Part shown: positions 5,107 to 9,698 of the stretch, one piece after another
Numbering within the stretch: position 1 is the stretch's first letter
How the letters are laid out: every line of letters starts with the position of its first letter
NCBI GenBank assembly: GCA_019310665.1
Contig: JAFDDW010000217.1
Span: forward strand, 1-9,698
DNA from: Deltaproteobacteria bacterium
GTDB lineage: Bacteria > Desulfobacterota > Desulfobacteria > Desulfobacterales > JAFDCJ01
DNA: 9,698 nucleotides
Direction of reading: 5' to 3'
The notes under the pieces: generated by a model
Databases searched by the model: none
What the model was told of the DNA's origin: nothing
Seen by the model: only the letters and a program-made list of their open reading frames with translations
Translations under genes and position numbers: made by a program

Positions 5107-7146
5107 TCATTCAAGCTTTTTGGCCATCGTGAAGGTTAAGCTCCTACTATCGGACCGATTCTGCATCTCAACCCAATCTTCACTATCCGCTGCGCGAACT
5201 TTGTATTGATAGGTTTTTCCCGGTTTTAAAATGCCTTCGGCGACGGTATGGGAAAGCATGTTCTGGCCCCGGCGGGTGCTATATACCCGTTTCCCGGCGG
5301 GATCATTGATTACCAGGCGATAGTAAATTTCGCAATCCGGATATTCTACCATTGCCCATGAAAAGGCAGGCGTTTTGGACGTAAGCGTCTCCCCTTCGGC
5401 AGGCGAGAAGGTGTTAATATCTGGAAACGGGATCGTTCTGTTTACGGTTTGAAAATCGGTGGCCGTCCCGTTCAATCCTTTGCCGGTAACCTGAAAGGTA
5501 TATTTGCCCAGCGCAGGAGGTCCCTCAATTCCATACCAAAAATCTTTAAACTGCTCCAAATATCTGTGGGCCGGAAGCATTAGGGGCCTTGTAACGCCGT
5601 TCGGGTCCTTGATTGTTACGGTGATGCCATCAATATCATCCGGCAATTTACCGCTAAAATTATCTTCGATAATAATTTCAATCTCAGTGTTGAAACCGCT
5701 GTCAGGCCGACGGACATAGATGACATTCCCTACAATAGGGATACCGGGTATCAACCCGGGGCTTACCGCGGCTTGTAAGTATGCTGAATCATACCATTCA
5801 CCCGCTGCCATGACACCGCGCTTAGCTTTGATATGGGCAACATCCTCCAAAGGGTTTTTATTAACCAAAATAAAATCGGCTCGTTTACCAATCTCGATGG
5901 TTCCAAAATCATTTCGCCCGGTCATGGCTTCGACGACATTAGAAGCATTCACGGTGCCGGTGGTAATGGCTTCATAGGGTGAAAAATCATTTTCAGTTAA
6001 AATTCGCAGTTCATCATGGATCGAAAAACCGGGCACAATACCCATTGCGCCGGTTCCGGCATCGGTTCCCAAAACGATGGGAATCCCCGCTCGATGTAAT
6101 CCCGCTAATAGCATTATCTCCAAATTGTACTTAAAGTGGGCGGCATCCTTGATTCCTTCAAATTGTATTTGATGTTTTTCCTTTCCCTGGCGAAACGCTT
6201 CTTTGTATTTTTGAGGTAAATATCTGCTTTCCGGGCGTGTGAGAAAATCATTGGGTTTAAATAATTTTTGAACTATCACACGCCCAATAACTAAGGTGGT
6301 ACAAACCGGGAGGTTCGCCGACTGTAATTTTCTTATGACGGTCGCAAAGCGCCTGTCTTGCTTTGCTTTAATATTACCACCGTCAATACTTGCAAAACCC
6401 TTAAATTGTTGAGCTGCATTGCTGATAATATAAGGCAGCCACTCGTCCGGTTGCAGCTTTATGGTTCTGTCGAAATCGATGAATTCGAAATCCAACTCCT
6501 CGATATGAGCGATTTCGTTCATACCGGCTGCGATAACGCCGTCCAGGCCGACCGCAAAAGGAATATGGCCGACCGTATACAAGTTTAGCTCTTTGGCTGT
6601 TTGCATGGCTTTGTGAAAATCATCCCTTGCGAAGTAGGAATAGAGTTTCACACAGTCATATCCGGATTTACGCTTGGCGACGAGTTCGGGGGCATTTTTT
6701 TCATATCCGTAAATTATGGGGCAGGAAGCATAGATAGTTGGACCCGTACGCTTGCCCTGCTCAATTTCGTCCCGCCATTTCAGCATAAAATCACGTCCAT
6801 CCAGATCCCTGACCGTGGTGACGCCATTAGCCAGGTATAAATCCAACTGGGAAATCGGCCAGTCGCCTTTCAGATGGACATGCATATCGGCCAAACCGGG
6901 CATCAGGTAAGCGCCCTGACCGTCAATGACCCTGGCGTTTGGCGGTATTTTAACCTCATTGGACGGACCGATTTTGAATATCCGGTCGCCTTTGACCAGA
7001 ACCGTTTGATTTTCAACGATCTTCTCTTCTGTCATGGGCACCAGATTGACATTCTTAAACACAGTCATATCGGCCGAGTTTGAACAACTTATAATTGGCC
7101 CTAAAGCCAAAATAATTGCACCTAAAGATTTTAATATCTTTTTCAT
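5107..7146 (-). CDS. Amidohydrolase-superfamily lipoprotein (imidazolonepropionase/prolidase-like) with beta-sandwich tail
   Basis: This 679-aa protein has a signal peptide (MKKILKSLGAIILALGPIISC; lipobox I-I-S-C, Cys21). The amidohydrolase core spans ~27-455 with a full binuclear metal set in order: HVH (His89, His91), a candidate carboxylated lysine in YDCVKLYS (Lys167), His194 (VGHI), His214 (IAHIEE) and Asp362 (GTDAG). The flanking composite beta domain is present (VFKNVNLVPMT..., then ADFILVNKNPLED). This pattern matches imidazolonepropionase-like hydrolases that cleave dipeptides or amides; the substrate cannot be read off. Residues ~466-570 look like an Ig-type beta domain and ~577-675 like fibronectin type III (SPAEGETL, PAFSWA, GKTYQYKVRA). 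That tail of about 220 residues is much more than the usual length. AAAGG lies near the start. The gene is 36 bases behind a small lipoprotein gene, so it is probably co-transcribed. It is presumably anchored in the envelope. Confidence 0.92.
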   Translation of the reverse strand: MKKILKSLGAIILALGPIISCSNSADMTVFKNVNLVPMTEEKIVENQTVLVKGDRIFKIGPSNEVKIPPNARVIDGQGAYLMPGLADMHVHLKGDWPISQLDLYLANGVTTVRDLDGRDFMLKWRDEIEQGKRTGPTIYASCPIIYGYEKNAPELVAKRKSGYDCVKLYSYFARDDFHKAMQTAKELNLYTVGHIPFAVGLDGVIAAGMNEIAHIEELDFEFIDFDRTIKLQPDEWLPYIISNAAQQFKGFASIDGGNIKAKQDRRFATVIRKLQSANLPVCTTLVIGRVIVQKLFKPNDFLTRPESRYLPQKYKEAFRQGKEKHQIQFEGIKDAAHFKYNLEIMLLAGLHRAGIPIVLGTDAGTGAMGIVPGFSIHDELRILTENDFSPYEAITTGTVNASNVVEAMTGRNDFGTIEIGKRADFILVNKNPLEDVAHIKAKRGVMAAGEWYDSAYLQAAVSPGLIPGIPIVGNVIYVRRPDSGFNTEIEIIIEDNFSGKLPDDIDGITVTIKDPNGVTRPLMLPAHRYLEQFKDFWYGIEGPPALGKYTFQVTGKGLNGTATDFQTVNRTIPFPDINTFSPAEGETLTSKTPAFSWAMVEYPDCEIYYRLVINDPAGKRVYSTRRGQNMLSHTVAEGILKPGKTYQYKVRAADSEDWVEMQNRSDSRSLTFTMAKKLE

Positions 7147-7182
7147 CGCTGTGCCTTTTTGCAGATTGGATTTACCGGATTA

Positions 7183-7353
7183 TCATGATTTCTTCTTCAT
7201 CTCATTTTTGGCAAGCCAGGTAATGTATTCTTTTACATAGTCATAATTGCCTGCTGTGATTTGATCCGGCTTTTTCGGGGCAGTCGTACAGCCCGAAATT
7301 ATAAATGCTGCTAAAATAAAAATCGCTAAAAATCGAAAAATTCTTATTTGCAT
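7183..7353 (-). CDS. 56-aa lipoprotein, first gene of the amidohydrolase operon
   Basis: This short gene has a very good ribosome binding site, GGAGGA at 7359-7364, six bases before ATG 7353. The product starts MQIRIFRFLAIFILAAFIISGC, a complete signal peptide with lipobox ISGC (Cys22). A 34-residue mature part of low complexity and basic end follows (TTAPKKPDQI, YDYVKEYITWLAKNEMKKKS). The last part resembles, from memory, the N-terminus of lipoprotein serine hydrolases of the beta-lactamase/esterase type (YVKEYITWLI.KEM), in which the catalytic domain would follow. Here TGA at 7183-7185 ends the frame. It may be either a genuine small lipoprotein or the stump of a deleted hydrolase gene whose promoter now drives the amidohydrolase. 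Intact start signals favour translation; function is unknown. Confidence 0.7.
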   Translation of the reverse strand: MQIRIFRFLAIFILAAFIISGCTTAPKKPDQITAGNYDYVKEYITWLAKNEMKKKS

Positions 7354-7408
7354 AAGTATCCTCCAAGAAATATGGATTGTTTCCTAAATCAGAGAAACCC
7401 TCGTTTTT

Positions 7409-7437
7409 CATAATCTTTAATTAACAAAAATTCAAGT
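7409..7437 (-). promoter_or_regulatory. Possible promoter of the lipoprotein-amidohydrolase operon
   Basis: On the minus strand TTGAAT (rc of 7430-7435) is followed after 17 bases by TATGAA (rc of 7407-7412 region), about 55 bases before the start codon at 7353. Both hexamers match the sigma70 consensus at four or more positions. The -35 lies within the ACTTGAA box of the direct repeat. Confidence 0.4.
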
Positions 7438-7458
7438 TCCAATCTAAGTCAGAAGTAA
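7428..7458. repeat. Direct repeat copy 2 (about 31 bp) upstream of small lipoprotein gene
   Basis: It is the partner of the repeat at 5017-5048: it starts AAATTCAAGT, has CCAA in the middle and ends TCAGAAGTAA. Sequence outside the repeat is not alignable by eye, so only this short block is shared. Confidence 0.6.
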
Positions 7459-7509
7459 TTTTGCGACGAACCATGCTAATTGAAAGGGAAGTAATTTAGG
7501 TAGGAATAA

Positions 7510-7947
7510 GACGGCATCACCTATCTGCCCGCGAATCATCGCTCGGGGCGGTCTTTGAATGAAATGAATCAAAACCTTTGGGGCGGATGGCTTTTTGAGT
7601 GGAAGAGATATCGGCTGTATTTTGCAGGTGACACCGGATACAGTGATCTCTTTAAGGATATCCGAAAACGCTATGGAGAGATGGATATTTGCATGATGCC
7701 GATCACCGCCTGGTTTCAGCGCCACTGGCATTTCGCCCCGGAAGATGCCGTGCAGGCGGCCCAGGATTTAGACTGTAAAATCATTATCCCCTGGGCCTGT
7801 GGGGGCACCTGGATCATGAGTTATGAACACCTACTGGAGCCCCCGCGCCGTCTGCAGTACGCCTACGATCAGATGCAACCCGAGAATATGGAACTGAGGA
7901 TTTTGAAAATGGGGGGAAACTTATACACTCGATTAGAAGCTGTTTAA
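7510..7947 (+). pseudogene. 3' remnant of a NAPE-PLD-like metallo-beta-lactamase-fold hydrolase
   Basis: The homologous frame starts abruptly after a TAA at 7507-7509 with DGITYLPANHRSGRSL, then NQNLWGGW, YFAGDTGYSDLF, MDICMMPITAW, PEDAVQAAQDL and ending EPPRRL. This order matches the C-terminal half of NAPE-phospholipase-D/UlaG-like MBL-fold enzymes. The N-terminal half with the HxHxDH zinc motif is absent, and I find no trace of it in any frame upstream. The usual QHWS and MHWGTF elements read NHRS and WACGGTW, so a zinc-ligand His near the end also seems lost or the subgroup differs. Only TTG 7555 or ATG 7564 could start translation, without a ribosome binding site. The stop codon lies inside the left end of the MITE-like element, so the 3' end may also be altered. 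Best read as a decaying fragment. Confidence 0.75.
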
Positions 7948-8153
7948 AAATAGTAGATCACGTTCAGTGCTCCGCACAAAATTAGGTTTGCCGGTTTGCC
8001 CGTTACCGGTTAGCCCGTCAAAAATGTATCTTTTCCGATTTGAACGGACCAACGGGCGTAACGGGCAACCTGTTTCAACGTGAGCATTTCAATTGGCGTG
8101 ATCCGCCCGAGGCGGACCAATGAGCGTAAGATGCATTTTTTAAGACAGCTTCT
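7935..8153. mobile_element. MITE-like palindromic element with terminal inverted repeats
   Basis: The ends are imperfect inverted repeats: AGAAGCTGTTTAAAAA (7935-7950) and TTTTTTAAGACAGCTTCT (8136-8153). The outer nine bases AGAAGCTGT are identical. Nested inside are GATCACG (7956-7962) with CGTGATC (8097-8103), and TTGCCCGTTAC (7996-8006) with GTAACGGGCAA (8058-8068). A further pair is GCCCGT (8013-8018) with ACGGGC (8052-8057). The hairpin TCCGCC-CGA-GGCGGA lies at 8102-8116. No coding capacity is visible. No clear target-site duplication is seen, so mobility is inferred from the end structure only. The left end contains the stop codon of the MBL remnant and the right end touches the stop codon of the transglycosylase gene. 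Confidence 0.55.
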
Positions 8154-8968
8154 CAGGCCAATTGCCTGGTAAACTTCAGCACCCGCTTCACGTACTGCTG
8201 TGTTTCCCGGTAGGGAGGTATCTTCCCGCCGTATTTTATCACGGCCTCCGGTCCGGCATTGTAGGCTGCCAGGGCCAGTTTGAGATCACCGCCGAAACTG
8301 TCCAGCATCTTCCGCAAATAGCGTGACCCCCCATCAATATTTTCTTCGATATCAAATGGATTTTTTACCCCCAGCTCTCTGGCGGTGGCCGGCATCAACT
8401 GCATCAATCCCTGGGCCCCGGCACGGGAGACTGCGTTTACCTGAAAATTCGATTCAGCCCTGATGACGCTCTTAATTAAATTAACCGGCAAGTTATAATT
8501 TTGAGCCGCTTTGTAAATGCTTTTTTCAATTTTATTACGCTCTGGCGTGCCAATCTGCTCAGGAGTCAACCGGGCGATAAAATTGGGCAGCTTAGGTATA
8601 TCTTTTATCTTGGCCGGGGAGGGTGATGCGGGAATTTTAGCTGATTCCCCGGCTTTGGGAAGTGATGGGGGCCCGGAGTGCATGCCTGTATTAACTAAAT
8701 TATTTTGAGGGGATGGCGTTGCCGCTTTGAGTTTGAATTTATGTTTGGTGCGGACAGGTTTGGCCAGGTAGTCGGTAATCTTCAATCCGCCTGATTTAGC
8801 CTGGGGTTTAGTTGAACGCTGCATTTGCCGGGAGGTTAATATCTGGTGAAACCCCCTGGCGGCGGATGACTTGGTTCTGCCAGATGAAAGCCCCTTCTTA
8901 TTTCGGGGCCCACCGCCCATAACCTGGTTAAAATAATCTCTTACGGTCAAATGATTTTCCGATGACAT
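8153..8968 (-). CDS. Lytic transglycosylase (SLT domain) without a signal peptide
   Basis: This 271-aa protein has GAGG five bases before ATG 8968. Residues ~148-271 form a complete SLT/lysozyme-like domain: catalytic Glu172 in IRAESNF, GLMQLMPATA (187-196), LALAAYNAGPEAV (231-243), YGGKIPPYRET (246-256) and Tyr259. It would cleave peptidoglycan glycan strands, forming 1,6-anhydro ends. The first ~147 residues are Lys/Ser/Pro-rich, disordered-looking linker with two similar short motifs, TVRDYFNQ (8-15) and KITDYLAK (63-70). There is no N-terminal hydrophobic stretch or lipobox. Export by a non-Sec route, such as a flagellar or other secretion apparatus, or a missed upstream start is therefore possible. 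No flagellar genes are in the window. Stop codon abuts the MITE-like element; no terminator is seen. Confidence 0.9.
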   Translation of the reverse strand: MSSENHLTVRDYFNQVMGGGPRNKKGLSSGRTKSSAARGFHQILTSRQMQRSTKPQAKSGGLKITDYLAKPVRTKHKFKLKAATPSPQNNLVNTGMHSGPPSLPKAGESAKIPASPSPAKIKDIPKLPNFIARLTPEQIGTPERNKIEKSIYKAAQNYNLPVNLIKSVIRAESNFQVNAVSRAGAQGLMQLMPATARELGVKNPFDIEENIDGGSRYLRKMLDSFGGDLKLALAAYNAGPEAVIKYGGKIPPYRETQQYVKRVLKFTRQLA

Positions 8969-9032
8969 ACACGCCTCTTAATTCCGGTCAATGTGATCCC
9001 AATAAAATTAAGCAATTATCATTCCAGTTTGC

Positions 9033-9060
9033 TATATATAAATATTATAATAAATTTCAA
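9033..9060 (-). promoter_or_regulatory. Possible promoter of the lytic transglycosylase gene
   Basis: On the minus strand TTGAAA (rc of 9055-9060) is followed after 16 bases by TATATA (rc of 9033-9038). A consensus TATAAT (rc of 9044-9049) lies within the spacer but has no matching -35. The -10 is 65 bases before the start codon. The -35 is part of the 13-base ATAACTACTTGAA box shared with the glycosyltransferase leader. Confidence 0.42.
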
Positions 9061-9187
9061 GTAGTTATCGGAATCCCCCAAAATATGATTGCCCTTAAAA
9101 TTGAAAAAATTTCCTGTTTTAGCGGCAGATATTTGGCTGTTAGAGTCTTAGTAGTGAATTCTTTGCATTTTATGAAAAAACATTTTC

Positions 9188-9260
9188 GCCACTAAGACAC
9201 AAAAACCCAAAGATGAATATAAACCAAAGGATTCACTTGGTGTCTTGGTGCCTTTGTGGC
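9188..9260. repeat. Intergenic palindromic repeat (CACTAAGACAC / GTGTCTTGGTG type)
   Basis: Two 25-base arms, 9188-9212 and 9236-9260, are inverted copies matching at 19 of 25 positions, around a 23-base spacer. The left arm starts GCCACTAAGACAC and the right ends CTTTGTGGC. I recognise this type of element as a dispersed intergenic repeat in several deltaproteobacterial and other environmental genomes (from memory, unverified). It could form a long hairpin in RNA or act as a passive mobile repeat. Confidence 0.65.
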
Positions 9261-9426
9261 AATTTATTCCGGTTTATCCGGGTTAGGGAATTACATGTGA
9301 GAAAACCCCGTGAAATTTTGCTCAATTAAATTTGGGTAAATGATTTCACAGTTACTGAAAATAAGTGTCTATTATTGTGAAAAATTTTTCTTAATTTAGA
9401 AATTTCAGCCAGTCTATTTTTTCTAC

Positions 9427-9445
9427 ATAACTACTTGAATATAAT
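9427..9445 (+). promoter_or_regulatory. Promoter-like box upstream of glycosyltransferase gene
   Basis: ATAACTACTTGAA (9427-9439) is an exact copy, in inverted orientation, of the box upstream of the transglycosylase gene (9056-9068). It runs into TATAAT (9440-9445). TATAAT has no good -35 at the right distance (T-rich only). TTGAAT (9435-9440) as -35 has only TAAAAA at a 15-base spacer. The promoter assignment is therefore tentative. Confidence 0.3.
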
Positions 9446-9465
9446 TAAAATAATGTAAAAAGAAC

Positions 9466-9479
9466 AAATGTGCACATTT
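9466..9479. promoter_or_regulatory. 14-bp perfect palindrome, candidate operator
   Basis: AAATGTGCACATTT is a perfect dyad centred 27-33 bases downstream of the TATAAT at 9440-9445 and about 95 bases before the glycosyltransferase start. The position would suit a repressor site. A palindrome of this length is expected by chance about once per window, so support is weak. Confidence 0.3.
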
Positions 9480-9566
9480 CTTGCAGTTGCCATTTCTCAA
9501 TTCAAATATAGCGGCAATTTCACAGAGTTGCAATACGATTGATCAATTTTGCGAATGGTGGATCTG

Positions 9567-9698
9567 ATGAGACTGAATATAGGCTTTGTGTCCACACGTT
9601 TTGCCGGCATCGACGGTGTTTCCCTTGAGTCTTCTAAATGGGCCAGGGTTTTAGAAGACGAAGGACACGCCTGTTTCTGGTTTGCCGGAGAGCTTGCA
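9567..9698 (+). CDS. Glycosyltransferase, N-terminal part (3' end outside window)
   Basis: The frame runs from ATG 9567 to the window edge (44 residues) and begins MRLNIGFVSTRFAGIDGVSL, followed by ESSKWARVLEDEGHACFWFAGELA. A first beta strand (NIGFVS), a glycine-rich turn with DGVSLE, a helix of KWARVLEDEGH type and a second strand form the N-terminal Rossmann half of GT4-type (GT-B) glycosyltransferases. In these the DGVS loop is typical of sucrose-synthase/mannosyltransferase relatives. GGTGG five bases upstream supports ATG 9567 over the in-frame ATG at 9555. The donor, acceptor and pathway cannot be read from this part. The long upstream region suggests it heads its own transcript. Confidence 0.75.
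   Translation, partial: MRLNIGFVSTRFAGIDGVSLESSKWARVLEDEGHACFWFAGELA

Larger units (their letters stand above)
8969..9566. other. AT-rich divergent intergenic region, no gene seen
   Basis: The region is about 600 bases long. An open frame at 8962-9195 (+) has no ribosome binding site and no protein-like composition, and I do not call it. It contains a promoter-like site for the transglycosylase gene, a dispersed-type palindromic repeat (9188-9260), a 12-bp palindrome GAAAAATTTTTC near 9380, a TATAAT at 9440-9445 and the 14-bp palindrome at 9466-9479. Confidence 0.55.

Noticed and set aside
7444..7731. 95-aa minus-strand open frame
   Set aside because: Antisense to the MBL-fold remnant; the plus-strand reading shows family motifs, this one does not.
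8962..9195. 77-aa plus-strand open frame
   Set aside because: Starts inside the transglycosylase gene start region, has no Shine-Dalgarno, is AT-driven in composition and ends in the palindromic repeat.
1..9698. CRISPR array, toxin-antitoxin, or phage-defence system
   Set aside because: No regularly spaced repeats and no Cas, nuclease, TIR, helicase or phage genes were seen; the small genes present are lipoproteins, not toxin-antitoxin pairs.

Overview
The window looks like chromosomal DNA of a Gram-negative anaerobe, most likely a Desulfobacterota (deltaproteobacterial sulfate-reducer-type) genome. The reasons are several lipobox-bearing envelope proteins, a FixH/YtkA-like plus TauE/UreH-like membrane pair, moderate GC with AT-rich intergenic DNA, and a familiar palindromic intergenic repeat. 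This placement is an inference from protein style, not from a marker gene. No tRNA, rRNA, CRISPR array, integrase or transposase gene was found.

Layout, left to right. (1) 1-424 (+): C-terminal part of a solo B3/B4-domain protein, closed by a strong bidirectional terminator (428-467). (2) 492-2236 (-): a two-gene operon with an ATGA overlap. It encodes a BepA-like M48 zinc metalloprotease lipoprotein with TPR repeats, followed by a small lipoprotein of unknown function. (3) 2237-2592: structured intergenic DNA with two hairpins and a T tract, then a good promoter. (4) 2611-2817 (+): a 68-aa lipoprotein with an excellent ribosome binding site. (5) 3075-3605 (-): a conserved-looking cytoplasmic protein of unknown function. 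(6) 3797-4961 (-): a two-gene overlapping operon for a secreted FixH/YtkA-like protein and a six-helix TauE/UreH-like membrane protein, probably involved in metal or cytochrome-oxidase maturation. (7) 5107-7353 (-): an operon of a 56-aa lipoprotein and a 679-aa amidohydrolase lipoprotein with a C-terminal beta-sandwich tail. (8) 7510-7947 (+): the 3' remnant of a NAPE-PLD-like metallo-beta-lactamase-fold hydrolase. (9) 7935-8153: a MITE-like element with terminal inverted repeats. (10) 8153-8968 (-): a lytic transglycosylase with no signal peptide. (11) 8969-9566: a roughly 600-bp AT-rich intergenic region with a palindromic repeat and promoter-like sites. (12) 9567-9698 (+): the start of a glycosyltransferase.

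The common theme is envelope biology: five lipoproteins or lipoprotein-like proteins, a periplasmic quality-control protease, a peptidoglycan lyase and a glycosyltransferase. I did not see a clear new defence or mobile system. The most interesting signals are non-coding. One is the sequence ACTTGAA, which I found only four times, each time upstream of and co-oriented with a gene. Another is a near-identical ~32-bp direct repeat flanking the amidohydrolase operon. A third is the MITE-like element whose ends touch the stop codons of both neighbours.
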